Assembly: GCA_045114665.1 (NCBI GenBank)
Contig: JBGUKW010000061.1
Span: 1-23,704 of the forward strand
Reading direction: 5' to 3'
Length of the DNA: 23,704 nt
DNA from: CADAWZ01 sp045114665
GTDB taxonomy: Bacteria > Vulcanimicrobiota > CADAWZ01
Shown here: piece by piece, positions 15,117 to 23,072 of the stretch
How positions within the stretch are numbered: the stretch's first letter is position 1
Layout: each line of letters opens with the position of its first letter
Translations under genes and position numbers: made by a program
The notes under the pieces: generated by a model
What the model was told of the DNA's origin: nothing
The model's input: only the letters and a program-made list of their open reading frames with translations
Databases searched by the model: none

Positions 15117-15869
15117 CTAACGATCACGAAACTCTCTCTCAAATGGAGGATAATTGCGATCAGGTGGAACTGCAAATATCACTTTCTTCACTTTTGTATC
15201 ACTAAAAACTTCTCTAAAGAAACGAGCCACCGTTTCAGGCTTTTGAGCAAAAACACCACAACCAAAAGCACCAGCAATCAATACATCTACACCTTCATTA
15301 TCACAAATATCCCTTATAAATCTAATTCTATCCTTAAGAACAGTCTCATTTTCTTTTTCACTAAATCTGCCATCTTTAAGCAACATAGAACGATTAGGTG
15401 CTGCACAAGTTATTACATCTGCAATTATATAATCTCTATCATTATTACCGAAAAAAAAGACATTAGGTGAATAAAGTGCTCTGTTCTTATACAATCCTTT
15501 ATTATAATTTGCTCCATTCCATTCATAATATTTCGGAAATTTCCGAAGAATATTATAAAGAAAAGATACATGGCATAATGCTTCTTCTTGAGCCATTGAA
15601 CCATTTAAAAAACCACCACCAGCATTCCTATAACTGGCAAAATTAAGTACAGCCATCTTTTCTTTTCCAGCATTTCTTGTAACGCTATCTTGTGTATATG
15701 ACTTTTCAACTACAAATACAGCTTTATTTCCTTCTATTTTGTCCCTGACAAAATCTATTCCGTATAAATGAGTGTCAGCGATACTCTTTTCTATTTCTTT
15801 GGAATATAATCTATCCATAAGAGCTGTGTGTTTCTGAGCGTTTTCTTGCATTTGTTCTCTTCTTCCCAT
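15117..15869 (-). CDS. Microbial-type poly(ADP-ribose) glycohydrolase (TIGR02452/DUF2263 family)
   Basis: A 250-aa macrodomain-type protein. The PARG signature is clear: GGG at residues 84-86 and QEE at 94-96 (AGGGFLNGSMAQEEALC), the ADP-ribose-contacting loop and catalytic Glu pair of bacterial PARGs. The N-terminal helical part (REQMQENAQ ... LYSKEIEKSI) and a late GAFGCGVFAQ phosphate-loop motif are also typical of the family. It should remove ADP-ribose chains, or single ADP-ribose groups, from targets. AAGGAG precedes the ATG by 9 bases. It stands alone between a dead and an intact AAA-ATPase gene, with a 19-bp dyad 102 bases upstream of its start. A role in reversing toxin or host ADP-ribosylation is inferred. 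Confidence 0.88.
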   Translation of the reverse strand: MGRREQMQENAQKHTALMDRLYSKEIEKSIADTHLYGIDFVRDKIEGNKAVFVVEKSYTQDSVTRNAGKEKMAVLNFASYRNAGGGFLNGSMAQEEALCHVSFLYNILRKFPKYYEWNGANYNKGLYKNRALYSPNVFFFGNNDRDYIIADVITCAAPNRSMLLKDGRFSEKENETVLKDRIRFIRDICDNEGVDVLIAGAFGCGVFAQKPETVARFFREVFSDTKVKKVIFAVPPDRNYPPFEREFRDR

Positions 15870-15970
15870 AATTTACTCTCCTTATTATGTCGTAGTCCTT
15901 TAATATGGCTGTGAAATCAATTTTTGTTATTAATTTCCAGTTTTCTACTTTTTATATTATACACAAATAC

Positions 15971-15989
15971 AATGACAAAATCTGTCATT
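15971..15989 (-). promoter_or_regulatory. 19-bp operator-like dyad, PARG copy
   Basis: On the minus strand this reads AATGACAGATTTTGTCATT, with 8 of 9 symmetric pairs around the centre. A TATAAT box lies 9 bases downstream on the minus strand (near 15957-15962), so a bound protein would overlap the -35 region. It matches the GTPase-operon site (14757-14775) at 16 of 19 positions and has the same 102-base distance to the first codon of its gene. Confidence 0.55.
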
Positions 15990-16014
15990 TTAGATTTTTT
16001 ACAATAAATTTCCC

Positions 16015-16051
16015 AAAGAAGCCCTGCTAAAAAATTTAGCAAGGCTTCTTT
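16015..16051. terminator. Stem-loop after the AAA-ATPase gene
   Basis: AAAGAAGCC (16015-16023) and TGCTAAA (16025-16031) pair with TTTAGCA (16035-16041) and GGCTTCTTT (16043-16051), a 16-bp stem with one C/A mismatch and a tiny loop. It lies 23 bases after the stop of the minus-strand AAA-ATPase gene. The T-tract after it is weak on both strands, but the stem is very stable for this AT-rich region. Confidence 0.7.
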
Positions 16052-16073
16052 GTGAAATTTTCGCTCCCCTATT

Positions 16074-17699
16074 TTATACTACAACTTGTCTTTTTTCATT
16101 GTCAGCAACTAAAATGACTGTTATTATTTTCTTCCCTGCCCCCTTGTGGGGCTGATTTTTTAAAAACTCGTCAGAGTTTTTAACTATTAGCTCATTTTTA
16201 TAACTTTCTGCATATCTTTTGACTTGTTCTTGACCTTCTGCCTTTTTTTTATCTACTTCTTTTGAAGTATTGGCAAATTTGACCTCAATTATTATTATCT
16301 TGTCATCAAAGGGAATTATCAAATCTGATCGTCCATCTTTTGTATAAGATTCTTGAAATGAACTTACACCTGCACCACCACGAAGCAACACTACAAATAA
16401 TGAACGATAATAGGCTTCATTTTGATTTTGTGGAAAGTCATTATAAGGTATTTTTTCTAAAACACTATTAAATATGCTAACTATTTCTTCAACATTACCA
16501 TCTTTTAAATTTTTTATTGCATTCCAAAGAGCATTTCCCAATGGTAAATAATTTTCTATATGATAAATATCTTTTAAGTACAAACTACTTATTGAGCCAA
16601 GAACTTCTAAATTTGGATAATCAAGAGTTAAAATTTCCTTATCACCTTTAGATTCCCATTTTTCTATAGTTAAATAACCTGCTTGATATAAAAAACTCTC
16701 ACAGGTTGAACTTTCTATCTCATGTTCATCTACAAAAGTTGATTCTACTTCTATATGCCTAAATTTATCTGGATTTGTTATTCCGTGTTTCTTAAAATAT
16801 TTACCAAGAAATGATGGCAAACCTGAGACATACCAATAATTTCTAAATCTACCTTCACTAAAGAAATTTAATACTGAAAATGGATTATATACTCTTACTT
16901 TACCATCAAATGAAAATCCATCATAATGTTTTTTTATTTTATTTAATAACTCTTCTCTACTCAAAGACATTTTCTGTCCATTTTTTTCAAGCCAATCTAC
17001 AAAATTATCTTCAAGTTCCTGCTGTGTATAACCAACAATATCTCCATAGTTTTCAGACATTGATATATCACTTAAATTATTTAATCCAGAAAATACCCCT
17101 GCTTTGCTAAATTTTGATACTCCTGTAAACATAACAAATTTTACATCATCACGGTCTTTTAAAATACTATAAAACGGACGAAAAATTTCTCGCATTTCAT
17201 TTGCTTTTTTTAAATTGTCGATATTATCTGTCATTGGTTTGTCATATTCATCAATAAGCACAACGACTTTACCAAATTTTTTATATAATTCTTTTATTAT
17301 TTTAGACAATAGACGACCTGAATTGTTTATTAGTTGAATATTTAAATTGTAATCATCTATAATATCTCCAAGATAATCAATAAGAGCTGATTTTAATTCT
17401 TTTTTATTTGTATAATCTCCCAAAGCCCCCATATCTATTTTTATAACTGGACTTGGATTTTTTGCTTGTTCTTTTACCCATTCCTCAGCATATAACCCCT
17501 TAAATAATTCAGTTCTGCCTTTAAACATCGCTTCAAGCGTAGATATTGTCAAAGATTTTCCAAAACGACGAGGACGAGAAAGAAAATAATATCCAGTCTT
17601 TCTCACAAGATTAAGTAAATGTTTAGTTTTATCTACATATACAAAATCTTCTTTACGAATTGCTTCAAAATTTTGAATACCTATAGGTAAATCTTGCAT
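16074..17699 (-). CDS. AAA-ATPase-like / PD-(D/E)XK nuclease-domain protein (DUF1703 type)
   Basis: A 541-aa member of a family expanded in many anaerobes. The N-terminal ATPase domain begins MQDLPIGIQNFEAIRKEDFVY with VDKTK. Its P-loop is SRPRRFGKS (41-49), and Walker B is LIDEYDKP (148-155). The C-terminal domain carries the nuclease motif: Asp459 in GRSDLIIPF, then Glu472-Val-Lys474 in IIIIEVKF. The substrate is unknown, and the family's role in cells is not established. An 18-residue segment near the C-terminus (about 504-521) is absent from the decayed relative at 14989 and is encoded by hairpin-rich DNA. The start lies 11 bases after AAGGAG, which is itself the 3' arm of a perfect 24-base palindrome. 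The gene is flanked by stem-loops. Confidence 0.9.
   Translation of the reverse strand: MQDLPIGIQNFEAIRKEDFVYVDKTKHLLNLVRKTGYYFLSRPRRFGKSLTISTLEAMFKGRTELFKGLYAEEWVKEQAKNPSPVIKIDMGALGDYTNKKELKSALIDYLGDIIDDYNLNIQLINNSGRLLSKIIKELYKKFGKVVVLIDEYDKPMTDNIDNLKKANEMREIFRPFYSILKDRDDVKFVMFTGVSKFSKAGVFSGLNNLSDISMSENYGDIVGYTQQELEDNFVDWLEKNGQKMSLSREELLNKIKKHYDGFSFDGKVRVYNPFSVLNFFSEGRFRNYWYVSGLPSFLGKYFKKHGITNPDKFRHIEVESTFVDEHEIESSTCESFLYQAGYLTIEKWESKGDKEILTLDYPNLEVLGSISSLYLKDIYHIENYLPLGNALWNAIKNLKDGNVEEIVSIFNSVLEKIPYNDFPQNQNEAYYRSLFVVLLRGGAGVSSFQESYTKDGRSDLIIPFDDKIIIIEVKFANTSKEVDKKKAEGQEQVKRYAESYKNELIVKNSDEFLKNQPHKGAGKKIITVILVADNEKRQVVV
16137..16190 (-). repeat. 54-base hairpin-rich in-frame insert within the AAA-ATPase gene
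   Basis: Compared with the decayed paralogue at 14989-15097, the intact gene has exactly 54 extra bases (18 codons) here. The segment holds two inverted repeats: GCCCC/GGGGC around TTGT, and AAAAACTC/GAGTTTTT around GTCA. In-frame palindromic inserts of about this size are known as Rickettsia palindromic elements. Whether this is the same kind of event, or a deletion in the dead copy, cannot be told from two sequences. Confidence 0.4.
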
Positions 17700-17710
17700 A
17701 GTTTTTATAT

Positions 17711-17740
17711 CTCCTTAGCTTTAAAGCTAAGGAGCGAATC
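17711..17740 (-). promoter_or_regulatory. Palindrome covering the ribosome-binding site of the AAA-ATPase gene
   Basis: Bases 17711-17734 form a perfect 24-base palindrome (12-bp arms, CTCCTTAGCTTT/AAAGCTAAGGAG). On the minus strand its 3' arm ends in AAGGAG, 11 bases before the ATG and the only good Shine-Dalgarno, so folding would hide it. The minus-strand sequence GATTCGCTCCTTA leading into it matches the hairpin at 6631-6673 at 12 of 13 bases, while the stem bases differ but still pair. Confidence 0.5.
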
Positions 17741-17804
17741 CTTCCTTTTATTTAATTTTTATCTCATTTTACCACAATTTTACCAAAAAGGCAAATAAAA
17801 AAGA

Positions 17805-17838
17805 AAGGACTGTGAAAAAAGTCAATATTTTTTCACAG
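17805..17838 (-). terminator. Rho-independent terminator of the M49-like peptidase gene
   Basis: CTGTGAAAAAA (17810-17820) and TTTTTTCACAG (17828-17838) form a perfect 11-bp stem with a 7-base loop. On the minus strand the stem is followed by TCCTTTCTTTTTTATTTG, a U-rich tract. It lies 34 bases after the minus-strand stop at 17873, as expected for a terminator. Confidence 0.88.
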
Positions 17839-17872
17839 CCCCCACCCTAATCAGTTTTACAAAAAATCCGAG

Positions 17873-19615
17873 TTATTTTTCAAATTCTGGATAAATATCA
17901 ATAGGTATTTCGTACAATTTCTTTAATGAATTTGTCAAATGTGAAGGAACCTGTGCGTATTGGTCAAGGAATTTTGCTCCCTCTTCATAACTGCCTTTTC
18001 TCTGTATATCGAGAAGTGCTTTAGAAAGTCCCTTTACAGCATCTCTAAATTTGTCAAAATGAACTTTATATGTGCCTGTTTTCTCATCATAAGTGAAAGC
18101 ACCTTTTTCCATCATCCAATTCAACTGGATCAAAGCACCTTTTCCATGTGCCTCACCTATTCCAAATCTAACTGATCTGAAAATACCAGTCAAATAAGTT
18201 ACTGCCATTTTGTCCAAATCATCTGCAGAAAGTACGCCCTTGTCTGTCAAATAGAACTCATCATGAATTGCGAGTGTATCTGCTTTACATTCTTCTATTG
18301 CTGAATACATGTCACCTAAGCACAATCTGACATCTTTTAAAGAACCATCAGGCATCTTTACTTCACCTGGACCTAAGCCATGTGATAGTTCGTGGAATAC
18401 AACTGATCTGAAATAGCAGTCAAAAGAAATGTCCTTGACCTGTGAAGGATCGACAATCATCTTTCCAATAGGAAGAGTGCTTGCGTCAAATTTTGCACTC
18501 ATTATGTTTTTCATCATAACCTTTTTACAGCCTTTTTCCTTCCTGACTTTTTCGTCATTAGGAAGTGCAAATGCTGAGGTATGAACTCCTGCTTTAGCGT
18601 CTCCTGAAGAATATATCAAATTGACAATTCTTATTGGAGATGTAAAATCTCTTGTCATATTTTTATCTTCATCAGGAATTGGAAGATTATTTTCAAGTTC
18701 TGGAAGATATTTTACATATTTTGAAAACTGTTTTGCATCTTCAGGAAGATTTTGATATATAAAAGCCTCATAAGATGCTTTACTATTCATCAAAGAATCC
18801 TCATATACTTCATAAGGACCTATGACAAGTTCAATATTGCTGTCTTCTATTGTCATCCAATCTACATCACTCTTATAATAATCATCTGTTGTGAGTGCGT
18901 CAGCTCTTGACAAAAGGAATCTCTTTAAAGTTGGATTATCTGCATATTCAGCTGCTTTTCTAAGAGCATTTACTGCAATATTCAACTCACTTTTATAATA
19001 TTCGTGATAAGGTACAGGTCTAAGATTTTTATTTTCATCTCTGACAATTACTGTAAATTCACTTGTCATCTGATCCTTTAATTTAGGATGTGATTTAACA
19101 AATGATTCAAATTCAGCCTTTGTCATATCTTCTGGATAGAATCCAGCACCTGCAGGTTTTTTCTCATCACTATAAAAATTGTAGTTGTCATTGATTCTGT
19201 CAAATGGACCTGCATTGAAAAGGACATATCTGAGCATAAACTTATCAAAATCATCATCAGAACTTATGAGTTTTAAAATAATGTCTTCATTTTTTGAATA
19301 AGCCTGTTTTCTGAACAAGCGATCCATACTGTCGCCTGCTTTAATGAGATATTTGACAACTTGTTTTTCTCTATCAGACAATTTAGAACTGTCATATTTT
19401 ACTTTTACAGGAGCCAATTTAGAAAGTTGACATTTCAAATAAGCAATTTTTTCTATTCTATTCCAAGCAGATGGGCCAGCACTTAAAGGTAAGTCCATCA
19501 ATACTTTTTCAGCACTTTTGACTTTTACAGAATCTGCTGCAAAAGCTGGAACTACAGTCAATGGAGCAGATAAAAGCATTGCAGAAAGTGCAAATGACAA
19601 TAAATCGTTTTTCAT
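17873..19615 (-). CDS. Secreted zinc metallopeptidase, M49 (dipeptidyl peptidase III)-like
   Basis: A 580-aa protein with a Sec signal peptide (MKND, a hydrophobic stretch, then PAFA before ADS). The zinc site is FHELSHGLGPGE with His408, Glu409 and His412, and EECKAD at 441-446 supplies the likely third ligand. M49 enzymes carry HExxGH and an EExRAE/D motif. Here the first motif is the compact HExxH, as in shorter bacterial M49-like proteins. The 34-residue gap between His408 and the second Glu is also compact. Residues 150-400 are charged and lack repeats. It would cleave peptides outside the cytoplasm, possibly for nutrition. GGAGG precedes the ATG. An inverted repeat separates it from the PBP gene upstream. 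The exact specificity cannot be read from sequence. Confidence 0.78.
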   Translation of the reverse strand: MKNDLLSFALSAMLLSAPLTVVPAFAADSVKVKSAEKVLMDLPLSAGPSAWNRIEKIAYLKCQLSKLAPVKVKYDSSKLSDREKQVVKYLIKAGDSMDRLFRKQAYSKNEDIILKLISSDDDFDKFMLRYVLFNAGPFDRINDNYNFYSDEKKPAGAGFYPEDMTKAEFESFVKSHPKLKDQMTSEFTVIVRDENKNLRPVPYHEYYKSELNIAVNALRKAAEYADNPTLKRFLLSRADALTTDDYYKSDVDWMTIEDSNIELVIGPYEVYEDSLMNSKASYEAFIYQNLPEDAKQFSKYVKYLPELENNLPIPDEDKNMTRDFTSPIRIVNLIYSSGDAKAGVHTSAFALPNDEKVRKEKGCKKVMMKNIMSAKFDASTLPIGKMIVDPSQVKDISFDCYFRSVVFHELSHGLGPGEVKMPDGSLKDVRLCLGDMYSAIEECKADTLAIHDEFYLTDKGVLSADDLDKMAVTYLTGIFRSVRFGIGEAHGKGALIQLNWMMEKGAFTYDEKTGTYKVHFDKFRDAVKGLSKALLDIQRKGSYEEGAKFLDQYAQVPSHLTNSLKKLYEIPIDIYPEFEK

Positions 19616-19636
19616 AAAAAACCTCCATAAAAATTA

Positions 19637-19677
19637 ACTGAAATTAATCTTAAATATTATTTAAAATTAATTTCAGT
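19637..19677 (-). terminator. Inverted repeat between the PBP and peptidase genes
   Basis: ACTGAAATTAAT (19637-19648) pairs perfectly over 12 bp with ATTAATTTCAGT (19666-19677) across a 17-base loop. On the minus strand it begins 17 bases after the PBP stop and is followed by TAATTTTTATGG. It could be a weak AT-rich terminator for the PBP gene or an operator for the peptidase gene, which starts 22 bases beyond it. Confidence 0.45.
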
Positions 19678-19693
19678 GTCACACATATATATT

Positions 19694-22114
19694 CTAAAGT
19701 TCATTTGAAGCTTCATCATCTGTTACATTTCTATCAGGAACTTCAATAACATTGCCATTATTACCACCTTCATAATTATCTTCAGCTTTAGGTATCTGAA
19801 TAGTTTCTACCTTTTGAACATCTGAAGGCGGTTTTGGAATTGCAATAGCCTTTGGTCTTGGAGGAGGTGGTGCAACAGGAGTTTCCTCTTTTTCTATTTC
19901 TTCCTCTTCAATAGGTCTTGGATCACCTTCTGATCTTCTTGGCTCTTCCTTTTTGATTTCTGGTTTAACTTCTTCAGCCTTTACCCTCTCAATTCTTCCC
20001 GTTCTACTATTGTATTTAATAGGTCCATGCTTATAACAAAAAGATTGTGGAACAGAGCCTATCGAATAAGATTGTTTCACTATATCTGGACAAGTTCCAG
20101 TTGCTCTCAAATGTGTTTCTGCACACATCGAAACAGTTATCTTTCCGTCTTTTCCTTCGCCAAATTCCATTTTCTTTTCAGAAGCAAGAGCTTTTTTCAT
20201 AAAATCAGCCCAAATAGGTGCAGGAAGATCTCCACCATATACATGGTTCATTTTTGAGTTATCATCATTTCCTGTCCAAACAGCACATACAAGCTGTGGA
20301 ACAAAGCCTGCAAACCAAGCATCTCTGAATTCATCTGTTGTTCCAGTTTTTCCAGCAGCTGGTCTTCCTATATAAGCAGTTGTTCCTGTACCGCTTTCGA
20401 TAACACCTCTCATCATCTCTGCCATTGTAAATGCAGTTGATTCAGCTATAACTTGTTCAGGAACAGGCCAACGATGGTCTTCAATTATCTGTCCAGAAGA
20501 ATCTTTTATCAGCTTAATAGCAACAGGTTCATATCTCACACCACCTGAAGCGAAAACAGAATATACAGAAGCAAGTTCAAGAGGAGTTATAACACCGCTA
20601 CCAAGAGCAAGAGAAAGATGTGGCTCTAATGGTTCTGTTATTCCAAGTCGAGAAGCATAATCAAGAACAGTATCAATTCCAAGTAGATCGAGTAATTTTA
20701 CAACAGGAACATTTCTTGACCATTTCAAATTGTCTCTTATACTCATTGCTCCTTTAAACGATCTATCACTATTTTGTGGAGACCAAACAGTCCCATCACC
20801 CATTTTATAAGAAACAGGCTTGTCAATAATAGTAAAATTAGGAGAATATCCAGTATCTATTGCAGCTGCATAAATGACAGGTTTAAAAGAAGAACCTGGT
20901 TGCCTTTTTGCCTGCCAAGCACGGTTAAATTGGTCTTTATCAGTATAACCTTTTCCACCGACAAGTGCCTTTATATATCCATTTCTTGGATCGATTGCGA
21001 CTAAAGCCCCCTGAGAGGCATTCATATACTGATTAACAGCATTTTTCATTCCATCTTTTATAGCTTGTTCACCAATTCTCTGCATTTTTATGTCGAGAGT
21101 TGTATATATCTTTAAACCGCCTCTATAAAGAAGTTCATCACTATACTTTTGAGAAAGCTGTTTCAAAACATAAGAAGTAAAATAAGGATACTTCATCATC
21201 TGAATTTCAGTTTTCTTTGGAGCATATTTCATCTTTTCAGACAATGCTTCTTTTTTCTCTTTTTCTGTTATATACCCACAGGAAACCATTCTATCGAGAA
21301 CCATTCCCTGTCTAATCAATGCAGATTCCTCATCTACAAAAGGAGAATAGACGCTCGGTGCAGGTGGAAGTCCAGCAATCATAGCACTTTGTGCAAGTGT
21401 CAAATCTTTTGCATGTCTTCCAAAATAAGTCTGTGCAGCAGCTTCAATTCCATAAGCTCCAGAACCAAAATATATTTGATTCAAATATTTCTCAAGAATT
21501 TCTTTTTTAGTAAATCTTCTCTCAATCTGTAGAGAAATGATTATTTCTTGAATTTTTCTTTTTAAATTCTTTTTAGGGTGAAGAAAAATATCTCTCGCAA
21601 GTTGCATAGTTATTGTACTTGCACCTTGTGCAGCACTTCTTCCCTTAAAATCAGCTACTACAGAACGAGCTATAGCTTTAAAATCAATACCTGAATGTGT
21701 ATAAAATCTCGAATCTTCAATGGCAACAATAGCATTTTTCATGCTTGTTGGAATTTCGTCAATAGGAACCCAATATCTATTTTCTTTGAAAAGAGTACCT
21801 ATAACTGTACCATCAGAAGAATAAATAATAGATGTCTCGCTTGGTTCAAATTTTTCCATAGCTTCAACATCTGGCAAATCTTTAACACATGTATTTATAA
21901 CATATATTCCCCCTGCTATTGCAACAATCAACACAAATAAGACCAAATAGCAAAGTGTAAGAATAATTTTTAAAAATATTCTCTTCGGTTTCTTTTTTTT
22001 AGGAGCAGAAGTAGTTGAATCACTTTCTTTGGGCTTTGGTGTCTCAGTTGGAGATGAAGGAGCTAAAGGAGGATTTGCCCTCTTTCTTCCTTTATTATTT
22101 ATAGTAAGTATCAT
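19694..22114 (-). CDS. Class A penicillin-binding protein (PBP1A family)
   Basis: A bifunctional peptidoglycan glycosyltransferase and transpeptidase of 806 aa, anchored in the cytoplasmic membrane by one segment (about 47-72) after a Pro/Lys-rich cytoplasmic tail. The GT51 domain has EDSRFYTHSGID (Glu133), QGASTITMQLAR (163-174), RRFTKKEILEKYLNQIYFG and AGLPPAPSVYSP. The transpeptidase domain has SSFK (Ser408, Lys411), SRN (466-468) and KTGT (589-592). A Pro/Glu/Lys-rich tail of about 110 residues follows the catalytic domain, ending in DRNVTDDEASNEL. Such tails vary and may bind partners. AGGGAG precedes the ATG. The gene starts 21 bases after the nusB stop on the same strand, so they are likely co-transcribed. 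Confidence 0.95.
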   Translation of the reverse strand: MILTINNKGRKRANPPLAPSSPTETPKPKESDSTTSAPKKKKPKRIFLKIILTLCYLVLFVLIVAIAGGIYVINTCVKDLPDVEAMEKFEPSETSIIYSSDGTVIGTLFKENRYWVPIDEIPTSMKNAIVAIEDSRFYTHSGIDFKAIARSVVADFKGRSAAQGASTITMQLARDIFLHPKKNLKRKIQEIIISLQIERRFTKKEILEKYLNQIYFGSGAYGIEAAAQTYFGRHAKDLTLAQSAMIAGLPPAPSVYSPFVDEESALIRQGMVLDRMVSCGYITEKEKKEALSEKMKYAPKKTEIQMMKYPYFTSYVLKQLSQKYSDELLYRGGLKIYTTLDIKMQRIGEQAIKDGMKNAVNQYMNASQGALVAIDPRNGYIKALVGGKGYTDKDQFNRAWQAKRQPGSSFKPVIYAAAIDTGYSPNFTIIDKPVSYKMGDGTVWSPQNSDRSFKGAMSIRDNLKWSRNVPVVKLLDLLGIDTVLDYASRLGITEPLEPHLSLALGSGVITPLELASVYSVFASGGVRYEPVAIKLIKDSSGQIIEDHRWPVPEQVIAESTAFTMAEMMRGVIESGTGTTAYIGRPAAGKTGTTDEFRDAWFAGFVPQLVCAVWTGNDDNSKMNHVYGGDLPAPIWADFMKKALASEKKMEFGEGKDGKITVSMCAETHLRATGTCPDIVKQSYSIGSVPQSFCYKHGPIKYNSRTGRIERVKAEEVKPEIKKEEPRRSEGDPRPIEEEEIEKEETPVAPPPPRPKAIAIPKPPSDVQKVETIQIPKAEDNYEGGNNGNVIEVPDRNVTDDEASNEL

Positions 22115-22135
22115 CTTTTATTCTCCCTAAGGTAG

Positions 22136-22984
22136 TTACTTTACAGGATTCAATTCCTTATAAACAGATGAAAGAACTCCATTTATAAATTTTACGCCTT
22201 TTTCTTCACAAAACATTTTTGAAATTACGACAGCCTGCTCAATAGCTACTTCATCAACGACATCTTTTTCTTTTGAGAACATCATTTCATATATTGCTAT
22301 CCTCAAAATATTCTTTTCAACATTTCCAATGCTGTCATATTTCCAATTTTTACAATTAGCTTCAATTTTAAATTTTATCTCTTCTGATTTTTTTGTAACA
22401 CCTATTACTATTTTTCTAACAAAACTTAAAACAAGTTCTTTTACATAAGCAAGAAATCTCAAATCCTTATCATACCAATCTTTCAAAGCATTTTTTTGGT
22501 CTTCTGTATATTTCTCTACAGGAGCTTTTTTGGAAAGTCCTAAAACTTCCAATGATTTTCTTATTGCAAAATCCCCTGCTTGTCTAATACTATATATTTT
22601 TTCTACTTCTTCAGGAGTTACATTATTTGGGAAAAATGGCAAAAGTTCCTCAAGTGAAGTAATAAGATTAAATTTACTCTTTGAATCGATCCCCAAAGAT
22701 TCAAATTTTGAATCAGCTGTAACTCTATTTTTTTTATATATATCTTGAATTTTCCTTTTTATTTCATCTATAGCATAGTCTATCTGCAAATTTATCATCA
22801 TTTTTTTAGCACTATGCCCTTTTTTATCCCACAAATGTGGATTTATATGAAGAGAATACAAAAATTCTCCATCAATATCTGCCAAAATATCTTCAAAAGA
22901 CTTATTGACATCTCCTCCGACAAGGTCTAATTTAAATAAAACATTGAGAGCAATAATTCTCCCTAAAGTTTTTTCTTCTCTCAT
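22136..22984 (-). CDS. nusB: NusB-like transcription antitermination factor with a large internal insertion
   Basis: NusB binds boxA RNA with NusE (S10) in rRNA antitermination. The ends of this protein fit NusB. The N-terminal helix reads GRIIALNVLFKLDLVGGD. The C-terminal half (about 185-282) has NWKYDSIGNVEKNILRIAIYE, VAIEQAVVISKMF and the closing KFINGVLSSVYKEL. At 282 aa it is about twice the usual length of roughly 140. The extra 120 to 130 residues (about 45-170) lie between these halves and are charged and helical (KKMMINLQIDYAIDEIKRK, RQAGDFAIRKSLEVLGLSK). No frame disruption is visible. I do not recognise the insert. GAGG lies 11 bases before the ATG. PrmC is upstream and the PBP gene downstream on the same strand. 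Confidence 0.82.
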   Translation of the reverse strand: MREEKTLGRIIALNVLFKLDLVGGDVNKSFEDILADIDGEFLYSLHINPHLWDKKGHSAKKMMINLQIDYAIDEIKRKIQDIYKKNRVTADSKFESLGIDSKSKFNLITSLEELLPFFPNNVTPEEVEKIYSIRQAGDFAIRKSLEVLGLSKKAPVEKYTEDQKNALKDWYDKDLRFLAYVKELVLSFVRKIVIGVTKKSEEIKFKIEANCKNWKYDSIGNVEKNILRIAIYEMMFSKEKDVVDEVAIEQAVVISKMFCEEKGVKFINGVLSSVYKELNPVK

Positions 22985-23072
22985 AAAATCTAAAGCCTCA
23001 CTTTTGTCCCATTACACATTTAATTTTTTTGTGGAAATATAATTATGTATTAAAAATGTTTTGCCAATTACA

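Noticed and set aside
15084..15470. 128-codon + strand frame opposite the PARG gene
   Set aside because: Antisense to the conserved C-terminal half of PARG, of Ser/Thr/Ile-rich shadow composition, with no plausible ribosome-binding site noticed.
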